Of a stretch of 64,000 nucleotides of DNA, positions 27,929 through 37,596 are shown piece after piece. This DNA is from an uncultured Caulobacter sp. (GTDB lineage Bacteria > Pseudomonadota > Alphaproteobacteria > Caulobacterales > Caulobacteraceae): NCBI GenBank assembly GCA_913776195.1, contig CAJYMH010000031.1:248001-312000 (forward strand), written 5' to 3'. The position numbers and the translations under genes are program-made. Each line of letters begins with the position of its first letter. The first letter of the stretch is position 1. Under the pieces are notes generated by a model. It saw only the letters and a list, made by a program, of their open reading frames with translations, was not told the origin of the DNA and did not search any database.

Positions 27929-28221
27929 GAACGGCCGACGTCCATTCCCAGGGTCGGGCCAAGGCCATCCGGATTCTCTCCGAACGGATTGGCGGCGTCG
28001 CGACGCAGAGCGAGGGATTCAAGCCGTTCACGAAGGTCCGCCGCCAGCGGCAAGGCCGTGCTTGCTTCCGGCGCCTCGTCTTCCTCCGGCAGGCTAGCGG
28101 CCAGCACCTGACGCAGCAGGGCGCCGAAACGCACATCCTCCGGCGTCCCTGGCTGGGGCGGGCGCTCAAGCCAGGCCAGAACTTCTTCCAGGGCGGTTTC
28201 GTCGTCGACGGGATTGGTCAT
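27925..28221 (-). CDS. Small acidic hypothetical protein
   Basis: 98 residues from ATG 28221, with GGAG 5 bases upstream. Acidic and Pro/Ala/Leu-rich, starting MTNPVDDETALEEVLAWLE, no signal or membrane segment. No family recognised. It is divergent from galU and separated from it by 121 bases, so the two probably share a bidirectional promoter region. Confidence 0.6.
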   Translation of the reverse strand: MTNPVDDETALEEVLAWLERPPQPGTPEDVRFGALLRQVLAASLPEEDEAPEASTALPLAADLRERLESLALRRDAANPFGENPDGLGPTLGMDVGRS

Positions 28222-28342
28222 GGGGACTCCAGGCGTGGCTGTCACAATGGGAGCGCGCGCCGCCCGTTATGAGTTCCTCCAGCCTCGCCAAGCCCGGCCG
28301 AGGCCGTTAAACCAACTCCACTAGGGGATTTGGAGGAATTCG

Positions 28343-29215
28343 ATGAAGCCTGTCCGTAAAGCCGTCCTGCCGGTCGCCGGCCTCGGAACCCGTGTTCTGC
28401 CCGGGACCAAGACCACTCCGAAGGAACTGCTGAACGTCGTCGACAGGCCGATCCTGTCCTACATCGTGGCCGAAGGTCGCGCCGCTGGTATCGAGCACTT
28501 CGTGTTCGTCACCGGCCGTTCCAAGGGTGCGATCGAAGACTACTTCGATCACCAGGTGGAGCTGGAGGCCCAGCTTGAGGCCAAGGGCAAGACCGCCATC
28601 CTGAAGCAAATGCGCGACGAGCTGCCCAAGCCGGGCGAGATGAGCTTCGTGCGCCAGATGCAGCCCCTTGGCCTTGGTCACGCCGTATGGTGCGCCCGCG
28701 AAATCATCGGCGATGAACCGTTCGCCGTCCTGTTGCCCGACGTGATCATCGACGGCGAGCCTGGCGCGCTGAGCCAGCTCATGGACGTCTACAACCGCGT
28801 CGGCGGCAACATCGTCGCCGTGGAGCAGGTGCCGATGGAGGACACCCACAAGTACGGGGTGGTCGCGCCCAGCAAGATCGACGGCCGCCTCGCCACCATG
28901 AGCGGCATGGTCGAGAAGCCGCCGCAGGGCACGGCCCCCTCCAACCTGTCCATCGCCGGCCGCTACATCCTGCAGCCGGAAATCTTCGGTCTGTTGGCCG
29001 CCCAAGAGAAGGGTGCGGGCAACGAGATCCAGCTGACGGACGCCATGGCCCGGCTAATGGGCGTGCAGGACTTCCACGCCTATGAATACGAAGGCGCGAC
29101 CTATGACTGCGGCGACAAGATCGGCCTGCTGCGCGCTAATGTCGGTCTGGCCCTGAAGCATGTGGAACTGGCCGACGGCGCCCGCGCCGCGGTCGAGGCT
29201 CTGCTGAAAGCCTGA
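28343..29215 (+). CDS. galU: UTP-glucose-1-phosphate uridylyltransferase
   Basis: 290 residues, the normal GalU length. The nucleotide-binding signature AGLGTRVLPGTKTTPKE is at about 13-29, and VEKPPQGTAPSN and the GKIEGLL-like C-terminal motif (here CGDKIGLLRANVG) are present. It makes UDP-glucose for envelope polysaccharides. Strong ribosome site (TTGGAGGAATTCG). A terminator hairpin follows. Confidence 0.97.
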   Translation: MKPVRKAVLPVAGLGTRVLPGTKTTPKELLNVVDRPILSYIVAEGRAAGIEHFVFVTGRSKGAIEDYFDHQVELEAQLEAKGKTAILKQMRDELPKPGEMSFVRQMQPLGLGHAVWCAREIIGDEPFAVLLPDVIIDGEPGALSQLMDVYNRVGGNIVAVEQVPMEDTHKYGVVAPSKIDGRLATMSGMVEKPPQGTAPSNLSIAGRYILQPEIFGLLAAQEKGAGNEIQLTDAMARLMGVQDFHAYEYEGATYDCGDKIGLLRANVGLALKHVELADGARAAVEALLKA

Positions 29216-29225
29216 ACCTCCAGCG

Positions 29226-29253
29226 CCCTACCCTCGCTGCGTCGAGGGTAGGG
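29226..29253 (+). terminator. Terminator hairpin after galU
   Basis: Perfect 11-base stem (ccctaccctcg / cgagggtaggg) with a 6-base loop, 10 bases after the galU stop; no T-run follows. Confidence 0.55.
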
Positions 29254-29363
29254 AACCTACGGTATTGTTGAGTGGTTCTCCGTGTGGAAGTTTTGCGACA
29301 GCGAACTCTTTTCGCGACTGCGGAAAAGTGGTTAGCTGAACCTTAATGAAGGCGGAGGCTCTG

Positions 29364-29591
29364 ATGATGAGCGCGACCCTGAGCGCGTGCGACGCGACTG
29401 AAGTTCGGCTGGCCCACGTCGAGGACGAGGACCGCCTGTCGCGATTCATTCAGGGATTTCTCTCCGAGAACGGCTATCCCTTCATCATGGTCCATGCCGA
29501 TGGCGCGGGCGGTCGCAAGGTGATGTTCGAGGACGCCGCTCTTAGCCGCCGTTTCAACGTCCTGTGGCGCCGCGCCTCGCGCCATTTCTGA
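29364..29591 (+). CDS. Small hypothetical protein between galU and nadE
   Basis: 75 residues. ATG 29364 (or 29367) is chosen because GGCGGAGG sits 5-8 bases before it; an ATG at 29346 has no ribosome site. Begins MMSATLSACDATEVRLAHVE; a mixed alpha/beta composition with a positively charged end (RRASRHF). No family recognised. A TTAG-N7-TTAA motif overlaps its leader. Confidence 0.55.
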   Translation: MMSATLSACDATEVRLAHVEDEDRLSRFIQGFLSENGYPFIMVHADGAGGRKVMFEDAALSRRFNVLWRRASRHF

Positions 29592-29639
29592 GCGCGCATG
29601 GTTAGGCCTTTTTGACGCTATGGCGTTAGAAGGGGCCTC

Positions 29640-31685
29640 ATGGCGATCCAGACCTCTTCTGACCTGCCCTTCCTGAACCCCTACCGTCACGGCTTCGTGC
29701 GGGTGGCGACCTGCGTGCCGAAGGTGCGGCTGGCCGATCCGGTGACGAACGCCCGCTCGATCATTGAATTGGTCAAACAAGGGCAGGCTCAGGGCGTCGC
29801 CTTGATGGCTTTTCCCGAACTGGGGCTCACCGGCTATTCGATCGACGACCTGCATCATCAGGATGTCCTGCTGGATGCGGTGGAGCAAGCGCTGGCCGAA
29901 CTGGCCAAGGCGAGCAACGCCCTGTCGCCGATCTTCGTGGTCGGGGCGCCGTTGCGCGACGGGCCGCGCCTTTTCAACTGCGCGATCGCCATCGGCGGCG
30001 GCCGCATTCTGGGCGCGACGCCCAAGAGCTTCCTGCCCAACTATCGCGAATTCTATGAGAAGCGCTGGTTTTCAAGCGGCGCCGGCGTGGTTGATCGCAT
30101 CCTCACTGTGGCGGGGGAGGAGATCCCGTTCGGCACGGATCTGATCTTCGAAAGCCAGGGCGCCTGCCGCTTCACCTTCCATCTGGAAATCTGCGAGGAT
30201 TTCTGGACGCCGGTTCCGCCCAGCACCGCCGCAGCCATGGCGGGGGCGGAGATCCTGCTGAACCTGTCAGCGTCCAGCGTGGTGATCGGCAAGTCGGAGA
30301 CTCGCCGCCTGCTTTGCGCGTCGCAATCGGCGCGCTGCCTGTCGGCCTATGTCTACGCCGCCGCCGGGGCGGGAGAGTCGTCCACCGATCTCGCCTGGGA
30401 CGGGCACGGCGACATTTGGGAGCTGGGCGGCCTTTTGGCGGAGACGGAGCGTTTCGCGACCTCGGCCAACTTCGCCTTCGCCGACATCGACGTCGGCCGC
30501 ATCCGCCAGGAGCGGTTCCGGCAGGGCAGCTTCGGCGACGCGGTCGACTTGCATGGCGATGAATATCGGATCGTGCCGGCGGACTTCACGCCCGTCGCCG
30601 GCGAGCTCGCCCTGGCGCGGCCTGTGGAACGCTTCCCCTTCACCCCGTCCGACCCCGCCAAGCTGCGCGAGAACTGCTACGAGGCCTACAACATCCAGGT
30701 TCAGGGCCTAGCCCGGCGGATCGAGGCCTCGGGTCTCAAGAAGCTGGTGATCGGGATCTCCGGCGGGCTGGATTCGACCCAGGCCCTGATCGTAGCGGCC
30801 AAGGCCATGGATCAGCTTGGCCTGCCGCGCGCCAACATTCTCGGCTTCACCATGCCAGGCTTCGCCACCTCCGATCGCACCAAGAGCAACGCCCATGCCC
30901 TGATGCGGGCGTTCGGGATCACCGCGCAGGAGCTCGATATCCGGCCGGCGGCAAAGCAGATGCTGGCCGATCTGGGCCATCCCTATGCCGAGGGCGAGGC
31001 CGTCTATGACGTGACCTTCGAGAACGTGCAGGCGGGCCTGCGCACCGACTACCTGTTCCGCCTGGCCAACCATCACGGCGGCATGGTGGTGGGCACCGGC
31101 GATCTGTCGGAGCTGGCGCTGGGCTGGTGCACCTATGGCGTCGGCGACCACATGAGCCACTACAATCCCAATAGCGGGGCGCCCAAGACACTGATCCAAC
31201 ACCTGATCCGTTTCGTGGCTCACTCAGGCGACGTGGACGCCGCGACGGCGGCGCTGCTGGAGGACATACTGGGCACGGAGATTTCGCCGGAGCTGGTGCC
31301 GGGCGAGAAGGCCCAATCGACGGAAAGCTTCGTGGGACCCTACGCCCTGCAGGATTTCAACCTCTACTATATGTCACGTTTCGGCATGGCGCCGTCCAAG
31401 ATCGCCTATCTCGCGTTGAACGCCTGGGGCGACGTCGCCAAGGGCGATTGGCCGGCCAATACGCCGGACGCGGTCCGCGTCGCCTATGACCTGCCGACCA
31501 TCAAGGGATGGCTGGAGCTGTTCCTGAAGCGGTTCTTCGCCAACCAGTTCAAGCGCTCCGCAGTGCCCAACGGACCGAAGATAGCGTCGGGCGGGGCGCT
31601 GTCGCCGCGGGGTGACTGGCGCATGCCCTCCGACGCGCCGGCCGATCTATGGCTGGCCGAATTGAAGGCGAATGTGCCGGGCTGA
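29640..31685 (+). CDS. nadE: Glutamine-dependent NAD+ synthetase
   Basis: 681 residues, the long two-domain form as in Mycobacterium. The nitrilase-type glutaminase domain (1-330) holds the catalytic triad E60 (FPELGLTG), K129 ([13 protein letters not shown]) and C185 (HLEICEDFW). The synthetase domain (about 340-660) has the PP-loop SGGLDS at 374-379. Ammonia from glutamine is channelled to amidate deamido-NAD. ATG 29640 preceded by AAGGGG. Confidence 0.97.
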   Translation: MAIQTSSDLPFLNPYRHGFVRVATCVPKVRLADPVTNARSIIELVKQGQAQGVALMAFPELGLTGYSIDDLHHQDVLLDAVEQALAELAKASNALSPIFVVGAPLRDGPRLFNCAIAIGGGRILGATPKSFLPNYREFYEKRWFSSGAGVVDRILTVAGEEIPFGTDLIFESQGACRFTFHLEICEDFWTPVPPSTAAAMAGAEILLNLSASSVVIGKSETRRLLCASQSARCLSAYVYAAAGAGESSTDLAWDGHGDIWELGGLLAETERFATSANFAFADIDVGRIRQERFRQGSFGDAVDLHGDEYRIVPADFTPVAGELALARPVERFPFTPSDPAKLRENCYEAYNIQVQGLARRIEASGLKKLVIGISGGLDSTQALIVAAKAMDQLGLPRANILGFTMPGFATSDRTKSNAHALMRAFGITAQELDIRPAAKQMLADLGHPYAEGEAVYDVTFENVQAGLRTDYLFRLANHHGGMVVGTGDLSELALGWCTYGVGDHMSHYNPNSGAPKTLIQHLIRFVAHSGDVDAATAALLEDILGTEISPELVPGEKAQSTESFVGPYALQDFNLYYMSRFGMAPSKIAYLALNAWGDVAKGDWPANTPDAVRVAYDLPTIKGWLELFLKRFFANQFKRSAVPNGPKIASGGALSPRGDWRMPSDAPADLWLAELKANVPG

Positions 31686-31804
31686 GCTAGGAATGTCGGC
31701 AATCATGCTTCCCAAGGCCAAGCTTTAGTTTAAACGCAATGCCCGCTGGGAACGGCAGGGCTTTCGGCGCGTTCGGCAAGCCTGTTCGGGAGGCTGTGTA
31801 TTAC

Positions 31805-33118
31805 ATGTCGCTTTATCCGGTGATCCTTTGCGGCGGCTCTGGCACGCGTTTGTGGCCGGCGTCGCGTCCGGACCGTCCCAAGCAGTTCCTCAAGCTGATC
31901 GGCGACAGCTCCTCCTACCAGGAGACTCTGAAGCGTCTGCGCGAGATGCCAGGCGCCGAGGAGCCGGTGATCGTCACCGGCCGCAACATGCTGGAGCAGG
32001 TGCTGCGTCAGGCCGCCGAGATCGGCGTGCGCGTCACCGTGCTGGTGGAGCCTGAAGCCCGCGACAGCGGCCCGGCCATCGCCGCGGCCGCCGCCTATAT
32101 CCAGACCCTGGCGCCCAAGGGCGTCATGCTGATGCTGGCTGCCGACCACCACATCGCCGAATCCGAAATCTTCCAGCAGGCCGCCACAGTGGCCGCCAAG
32201 GCGGCGGGCGACGGCCACATCGTCACCTTTGGCGTCGAACCGACCGACCCGGCTACGGGCTACGGCTATATCCGCCCCGGCGCGCCGCTGGAGAACGGCG
32301 TGCAGCGCGTGGACGCCTTCGTCGAGAAGCCCGACCGTAAGACCGCCGAGAAGTACCTGGCTGAAGGCTACCTCTGGAACAGCGGCAACTTCGCCTTCCG
32401 CGCGGACGTGCTGATGGAGGAGATGGCCGAGTTCGAGCCGACTATCGCCCAGGCCGCCCGCGAGTCCGTCGACTGGGCGCGCCGCGACGGTCAGGCCCTG
32501 TGGCTGGACCGCGACGCCTTCGCGGGCGCGGCCAAGAAGTCGGTGGACTTCGCGGTCATGGAGCGGACTCGCAAGGCCGCCGTCGCGCCGGCCGGGTTCA
32601 CCTGGTCGGACCTGGGCGCCTGGGACGCCATCTGGGACGCCTCGCCCCGTGACGAGGCGGGCAACAGCGCCAGCGGCGACGTGCAGCTTATCCGCACCGA
32701 AGGGGTGCTCGTTCGCTCCAACGGCCCGTTCGTGGGGGTGATCGGCGTCACCGACCTGCTGATCGTGGCTGAGCCGGACGCCGTGCTGGTGTGCCGCCGC
32801 GACGACGCCCAGAGCGTGAAGACCTTGGTCGACAAGTTGAAGGAAGGCGGCCGTCATATCGCCCAGCGCCACGTTGTCAGCGCCAGCGGGGGGGTGGCTA
32901 GGCAGCCGGTGACCAAGGAGAGCGGGGCCGAGGTCGAGATCTGGCGCCTGGAGGACAAGGCCGCCGCCGTCCTGCCCGCCGGCACGGTTCAAGTCCTGGC
33001 CGGCAAGATCGAGGGCGAGCCCAAGCGCCACAAGAGCGGCGACCGCTTTGACCTCGAGGGGCCCATGAGCGTCCGCGCCAAGGGCGGGGCGACCCTGCTG
33101 GTCACCCGCTGGCTGTAG
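31805..33118 (+). CDS. manC: Mannose-1-phosphate guanylyltransferase
   Basis: 437 residues from ATG 31805, 11 bases after GGGAGG; a GTG nine bases earlier is too close to that site. The nucleotidyltransferase domain has GGSGTRLWPASRPDRPKQF (about 10-28) and the FVEKPD motif near 180. The C-terminal 80 residues resemble the truncated cupin end of the bifunctional enzymes, ending VTRWL. It makes GDP-mannose. No mannose-6-phosphate isomerase domain is complete here; the AGE-family enzyme at 37.6-38.8 kb may fill that step. Confidence 0.93.
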   Translation: MSLYPVILCGGSGTRLWPASRPDRPKQFLKLIGDSSSYQETLKRLREMPGAEEPVIVTGRNMLEQVLRQAAEIGVRVTVLVEPEARDSGPAIAAAAAYIQTLAPKGVMLMLAADHHIAESEIFQQAATVAAKAAGDGHIVTFGVEPTDPATGYGYIRPGAPLENGVQRVDAFVEKPDRKTAEKYLAEGYLWNSGNFAFRADVLMEEMAEFEPTIAQAARESVDWARRDGQALWLDRDAFAGAAKKSVDFAVMERTRKAAVAPAGFTWSDLGAWDAIWDASPRDEAGNSASGDVQLIRTEGVLVRSNGPFVGVIGVTDLLIVAEPDAVLVCRRDDAQSVKTLVDKLKEGGRHIAQRHVVSASGGVARQPVTKESGAEVEIWRLEDKAAAVLPAGTVQVLAGKIEGEPKRHKSGDRFDLEGPMSVRAKGGATLLVTRWL

Positions 33119-33136
33119 GCGCCGGCCCGATCCGGA

Positions 33137-33562
33137 TCAGGCGGGGCGGCAGTAGCCTTCCTGGCCTGCGATCACGATCACGCAGTCCGTACGATCCTGG
33201 AGATATTTGAAGCCGGTCTCCATCCCCGTGCCGAAGCGGATGCTCTCCGACGCGCCACGCCGCTCGAACCGGATGACGTCGCCGTCCAGGCGGCCCACAT
33301 AGTCGGCTTGCGTGTCCAGATTGTCCTTCAGGGTCAGGGCGACGGTTCCCGGCTGCTCGCCGGCCTTGATGTCCAGGAACAGCCCTTCCGGCCCATTCCA
33401 GCGTCCCAGCCAGCGGCTGGCGTCCGCCGCGGGGGGCGGCGCAGCCGGAGCGGCGACCGCCGGCTCCGAAGCCGCAGGCGCGGTTGTCTGCGACTTGTCA
33501 TCGGCAGGCTGACTACAGGCGGCGACCGTCAAGGCCACGGCGGCGACGATGATCGTTCTCAT
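33137..33562 (-). CDS. Putative lipoprotein
   Basis: 141 residues from ATG 33562. Signal peptide with lipobox VAAC (Cys16), then an Ala/Pro/Glu-rich linker (about 20-45) and a compact beta-rich domain (about 48-140) with SRWLGRWNGPEGLFLDI and a C-terminal disulfide candidate (TDC ... GYC). No family recognised with certainty. It is convergent with manC and ends 19 bases after it. Confidence 0.75.
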   Translation of the reverse strand: MRTIIVAAVALTVAACSQPADDKSQTTAPAASEPAVAAPAAPPPAADASRWLGRWNGPEGLFLDIKAGEQPGTVALTLKDNLDTQADYVGRLDGDVIRFERRGASESIRFGTGMETGFKYLQDRTDCVIVIAGQEGYCRPA

Positions 33563-33572
33563 GGCGAAGATC

Positions 33573-33695
33573 TCAAGCGATGTGTTGAAGGATAGCGACT
33601 GCGGCCAGCGCGAAGAGCGAGACCGTGGTGAAATCGGCCACCGCATCGGACACCCGCTCGGGGTCCAGGCCAAGGTTCCGGATCAAGCTGCTCAT
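33573..33695 (-). CDS. Possible 40-residue membrane peptide upstream of the lipoprotein
   Basis: Reads MSSLIRNLGLDPERVSDAV, then a hydrophobic helix (TTVSLFALAAVAILQH). It ends 10 bases before the lipoprotein ATG on the same strand and uses the GC-rich third positions seen in neighbouring genes (about 31 of 39 codons), but has no clear ribosome site. Low support. Confidence 0.35.
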   Translation of the reverse strand: MSSLIRNLGLDPERVSDAVADFTTVSLFALAAVAILQHIA

Positions 33696-33755
33696 GCCAT
33701 TTGAAACGTGGTCCGGAAGGGATGGTTCTCCGCTCCGGACTCACAGTCGCCGCCG

Positions 33756-36161
33756 CTAGTGGTGCAAACGGCGCTTCTCAAGGGCTTTGTAGAAGAGGAA
33801 CACTGGGCCCGACAGGATCAGCGCTGCGCCCACGAAGCCGAGGGCGAGGAGCAGCGGGTTGCGGCTGAACCACCACAGGATGAAGATCAGCGGCGATAGG
33901 GTCCCACGCCAGAAGATCGGCCCGACGCGATAGCCCTTCACCCCGTCCGACGCATCCGCCGTCAGGTCGCCCTGCACCTTGAAGATATTGGTCGGCAAGG
34001 TGAGGCGGCGCATGGTCGCCGGGAGGGTCGATGGATCGGAAGACAGCACCGCCACTACGACGCGACGCCCGCCGTAGGGTGAGCGGAAGCTGGCCAGGCC
34101 GGCGAAGTCGCGGCCGTCCAGAACTGCGTCCGCGCCTTTGCCGCCGAACAGCCGGGTCAGGCCGTCCAGCAGTTGCGCGCGGCGGGTCAGGCCGCCTTCG
34201 GTCGGTATGAAGGGGCTCTTGGAGAACAGGCCGCCATGGCTGGCCGCCAGCGCGGTGGAGCCGATCAGCAGCACGTCCTTGTCCTTGAGGGCGGACTCGT
34301 CGGAGCTACGCGTGATCACTACGCGCGTGGCCGCTACGCCGGTGGACTCCGCCGCCTGGCCGATAATGGAGAACATGGTCTCCAATTCGCCTGGAGTCGG
34401 GTTGGGCGACAGCACCACGGCCGTCTCCGATAAATCCGCCATTCGAGTGAAGGGGAAGATGGAGCCCGTGAAATAGGCCAGGTTCGGCAAGCTGCCGAAG
34501 TGTGCGGCGCCGGTCAGGTCGATGGTGCTGTCGGGGTCGATGCCGCTGTGCAGGTTGACTGGCAGCTCGCCCTTACAATTCCCCACGGTGCGGGGAATGA
34601 TGTTGAAGTAGAGGTTCAGCTCGTTCTGGCCGAACAGCATGTAGGACGGCAGATCGACCTTGGCTTCCTTGAAGGTGAAATAGCCGGGCACGCGGTCGAC
34701 AAAGACGTCCGCCCGCGTTCTGTCGCGGAAACCCAGCGACTTCACATAGGCGCCGTTCAGGGACACGTCGAGACGCGAGGCGCTGAGGTTCAGCCAGTCG
34801 CCGTCGCCGAAGCGGTAGCGCAGTTTCAGCCGGGCCACATTGGACGGCCACAGGAAGAGATCGGGCGCCGTGCGGATCGGCACGATGACCGGCGCCCCCG
34901 AGCCGACGATCTGCATGGCGCTCTGATCCGCAAGCTCGCCGAAGCGGACGGGGCGGTCGGTGCGCAGCCAGCGCGGAGCGTCATAGGGCTTGCGATCGCG
35001 CAGCGTCGGGGCGGTTGTGGTCGCGTTCCCGCCGCGCAGGGCGATGGAGCCCAGGGCCAGAGTACGGCCTGCGGTCAGCAACTGCTCGCGGTCGCGACCT
35101 AACACCATCAGAAGCGTGGAGCCCGGTGCGGCCGGGTTCTCGACCAGGCGCACAGTGGGCGCGTTGACCGGGCCGACGGAATAGCCGCCGACCGTCTCGT
35201 TGGAGGTGGCGAAAACCACGCCGTTGCCTGCCGGCAGGGAGCCGATGGAGACCGGGAAGCGGAAGTGCTGGTAGTCGGCGGCAAGGGCGAAATAGGACGC
35301 CACGGCCGATGCGGACTGCAAGGCCTCGTCGCTGGGCGGACCGCCGAAGGCGAAGGGCACGTTGAGGCCGCCCGGCAGACCCTCGAAGAAGGGCGCGGGC
35401 AGGCGCGCCAGCTCCAGCCGCGGAGCGCCGCGGGTGGTGGTGATGCTGAGACGCGAGGCGCGGGAGTCGATCTCCGCCCACAGGGACGGATGCAGGGGGT
35501 TCTCGCATCCGCGCGTGTAGTGGCCGAGGAAGCGCAGGTTCAGGCGGTTGCGCGCCTTGAACAGGGCGGGATCGACCGGAATGTCGATGGTCATGCCCGA
35601 GGCGCCGCTGCCGTCCAGACGCACGGCGCTGATGACCTCGTCATTGATGTAGACCACCAGCTGGCTCAGGTCAGGAAGCATGGCGGTCGAATGGGTCAGG
35701 CGCAGGCGCAGGTTCGCGGCCGTCACCTGGGCGTCGGAAGACAGGTTGAACGGGACAGAAAACTCGCCGTCGACGCTGATCATTCGCAGCGGATTCTTGA
35801 TCTCCAGATCGGCGAGGCTGAACGACTGCACATCCGGAGGCGGCGGCGTATCCACCAGCGGTCCCAACTGCACCTGGGCCGGGGCGTAGGTGGTGGTCAC
35901 CGGATTGGTGCCCAGGGGCTGCGGACCCGCTGACGGCGCGGGCGGCGTGACCTGGGCGGTCTGTGCGGGCGCGCCAGCCGCCGGCGCGGGCTGCGGTGTC
36001 GTGGTGGTGGCGCCCTGGCGCGCGGCGGCGGTCGCAGGCCGCGTCGCGGCCCCCTGTGACGCCGGCGCCTGGGCCTCGGCGGGAAGCAGGAGGAGAAGGG
36101 CGCCCGACAGACCCAGGGCGATGCTTCTGGCGGCTCTGCGAATCAGCTTTCGGCTCCCCAA
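33756..36161 (-). CDS. bcsB: BcsB-like cyclic-di-GMP-binding cellulose synthase regulatory subunit
   Basis: 801 residues from TTG 36161; the frame stays open to a TTG at 36239, but the shorter form gives a normal signal peptide (RRAARS then a Leu-rich core, cut after AEA). An Ala/Pro/Thr-rich linker (about 30-115) precedes the periplasmic BcsB body with two carbohydrate-binding and two ferredoxin-like domains, e.g. VYINDEVISAVRLDGSG and TRGCENPLHPSLWAEID. A C-terminal membrane helix (about 770-795) should contact BcsA. No bcsA (family 2 glycosyltransferase) is found in this window, so its catalytic partner is elsewhere or absent. Confidence 0.88.
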   Translation of the reverse strand: MGSRKLIRRAARSIALGLSGALLLLLPAEAQAPASQGAATRPATAAARQGATTTTPQPAPAAGAPAQTAQVTPPAPSAGPQPLGTNPVTTTYAPAQVQLGPLVDTPPPPDVQSFSLADLEIKNPLRMISVDGEFSVPFNLSSDAQVTAANLRLRLTHSTAMLPDLSQLVVYINDEVISAVRLDGSGASGMTIDIPVDPALFKARNRLNLRFLGHYTRGCENPLHPSLWAEIDSRASRLSITTTRGAPRLELARLPAPFFEGLPGGLNVPFAFGGPPSDEALQSASAVASYFALAADYQHFRFPVSIGSLPAGNGVVFATSNETVGGYSVGPVNAPTVRLVENPAAPGSTLLMVLGRDREQLLTAGRTLALGSIALRGGNATTTAPTLRDRKPYDAPRWLRTDRPVRFGELADQSAMQIVGSGAPVIVPIRTAPDLFLWPSNVARLKLRYRFGDGDWLNLSASRLDVSLNGAYVKSLGFRDRTRADVFVDRVPGYFTFKEAKVDLPSYMLFGQNELNLYFNIIPRTVGNCKGELPVNLHSGIDPDSTIDLTGAAHFGSLPNLAYFTGSIFPFTRMADLSETAVVLSPNPTPGELETMFSIIGQAAESTGVAATRVVITRSSDESALKDKDVLLIGSTALAASHGGLFSKSPFIPTEGGLTRRAQLLDGLTRLFGGKGADAVLDGRDFAGLASFRSPYGGRRVVVAVLSSDPSTLPATMRRLTLPTNIFKVQGDLTADASDGVKGYRVGPIFWRGTLSPLIFILWWFSRNPLLLALGFVGAALILSGPVFLFYKALEKRRLHH

Positions 36162-36240
36162 CTTTGCTGTGCAGCCCTGGCCTACCAGCGAACGGAAGGC
36201 GATGCGATGCAAGGTCGCGGCGCCCGCCCCGTTTTGCAAG

Positions 36241-36540
36241 TTATCGCGTCATCCAGCGACGGGGAGGCTTTTCTCCCAGAAGTTTAACTTCGCCGGCCGC
36301 CAGCCCGTAACTCTTCATGGCGAACAGGCTGATCGGATTGATCGCCTGGACCGGTTCGCGTCCGTCGGACGGGCTGGAGGCCAGTGGGCCGTCCTGGGTG
36401 GCGCGATCTACACACGTCCATTCAGCCTTGCCCTGGTCGGCGTGACCCACCGCGAAATAGCGCTGGACCAGCTTCTTTCCTGGCGCTTCGGTCATCACCG
36501 CGATCAGCCAGCCGCCGGTGATCAGATGGTCCTGATTCAA
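36241..36540 (-). CDS. Small hypothetical protein downstream of trhO
   Basis: 99 residues from TTG 36540, which overlaps the trhO stop by 4 bases; AAGG lies 10 bases upstream. Begins [19 protein letters not shown]; soluble, mixed, ends basic. No family recognised. The overlap implies coupling to trhO. An internal ATG at 36495 is an alternative start. Confidence 0.6.
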   Translation of the reverse strand: MNQDHLITGGWLIAVMTEAPGKKLVQRYFAVGHADQGKAEWTCVDRATQDGPLASSPSDGREPVQAINPISLFAMKSYGLAAGEVKLLGEKPPRRWMTR

Positions 36541-37556
36541 GAGCGCTGCGCCTTAAGTTTTTCGGCGGCCGCTCGCTTGGCTTCCAGCTTGGCGGCATGG
36601 CGCGCCTTGGCCTCAGGGGTGGTGACGCCCAGATGGGTCAAGCCGAGCTTGGCGGTGTGCTGCATCTGGCGCATGCGTTCGGCGTAGCGTTCTCGCCGCT
36701 CTTCGTCCCGTTCATCATGACAGGCGGGGCAGCTGATCCCCTCCACGTAGAGCGGCGAGCCGCGATCCGCCGGCCCGACGGGCATGCGACAGGCGTGGCA
36801 CAGGGTGTGTTCGCCGATCTCAAGCCCGTGCTTCACGGCGGTGCGCTGGTCGAAGACGAAACACTCGCCGCGCCAGGCGCTTTGGTTCTCCGGCACGGTC
36901 TCCAGGTACTTCAGGATGCCACCCTTGAGGTGAAAGACCTCCTCGACGCCCTCGGCCTTGAGGAACGCGGTGGCCTTCTCGCACCGGATGCCGCCCGTGC
37001 AGAACATGGCGACCTTCGGCTTCTTCTCGCCCCAGCCAGCCTGAAAATCGCGGAACCAGGCAGGGAAATCGCTGAAGCTCCCCGTTCCCGGATCGATCGC
37101 CCCCTCGAAGGTCCCGATGGCGACCTCATAGGCGTTGCGGGTATCGATCAGCACCACGTCCGGCTGGGTGATCAGCGCGTTCCAGTCCGCCGGCTCCACA
37201 TAGGTCCCGGCGTCCCGCGCCGCGTCGATGCCCGGCACGCCCAGGGTGACGATCTCCTTCTTCAGCCGGACCTTCATGCGCAGGAAGGGCATGGTCTCGG
37301 CGTCGGAATCCTTGAAATCCAGATCAGCGCAGCCGGGCAGCGCCCGGAGGTGGTCCAATACCGCATCGATGGCCTTTGGGGAGCCGGCGATGGTGCCGTT
37401 GATCCCCTCGTGCGCCAACAGCAGCGTGCCCTTCACGCCCAGCCCGCAGCACAGCCTGGCCAGCGGCCCCTGCAGCGCCTCAAGATCGTCAAAGGGCGTG
37501 AACCGGTAGAGAGCGGTCACGCGAACGGGCGCGGGAGAGGTCATGGGCGAGCCCAT
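36537..37556 (-). CDS. trhO: tRNA uridine(34) hydroxylase / rhodanese TrhO (YceA family)
   Basis: 339 residues. An N-terminal UPF0176 domain (about 10-110, [10 protein letters not shown]) precedes a rhodanese domain (about 125-230) with active-site C186 in CTGGIRC. The C-terminal part carries two CxxC pairs (CHACRM, CPACHD) that may bind zinc. TrhO makes 5-hydroxyuridine at tRNA position 34 with oxygen. The start at 37556 is preferred for its GAGG; ATG 37544 is possible. Confidence 0.93.
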   Translation of the reverse strand: MGSPMTSPAPVRVTALYRFTPFDDLEALQGPLARLCCGLGVKGTLLLAHEGINGTIAGSPKAIDAVLDHLRALPGCADLDFKDSDAETMPFLRMKVRLKKEIVTLGVPGIDAARDAGTYVEPADWNALITQPDVVLIDTRNAYEVAIGTFEGAIDPGTGSFSDFPAWFRDFQAGWGEKKPKVAMFCTGGIRCEKATAFLKAEGVEEVFHLKGGILKYLETVPENQSAWRGECFVFDQRTAVKHGLEIGEHTLCHACRMPVGPADRGSPLYVEGISCPACHDERDEERRERYAERMRQMQHTAKLGLTHLGVTTPEAKARHAAKLEAKRAAAEKLKAQRS

Positions 37557-37596
37557 TAGGCCTCACGGTCAACGATCGCAAGAAGGCGGCCGCGCT

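Noticed and set aside
29612..29618. TTGACGC resembling a Caulobacter -35 before nadE
   Set aside because: No -10 element fits before the start codon at 29640.
31730..33031. Long minus-strand frame opposite manC
   Set aside because: His/Gly/Ala-rich shadow with no family match.
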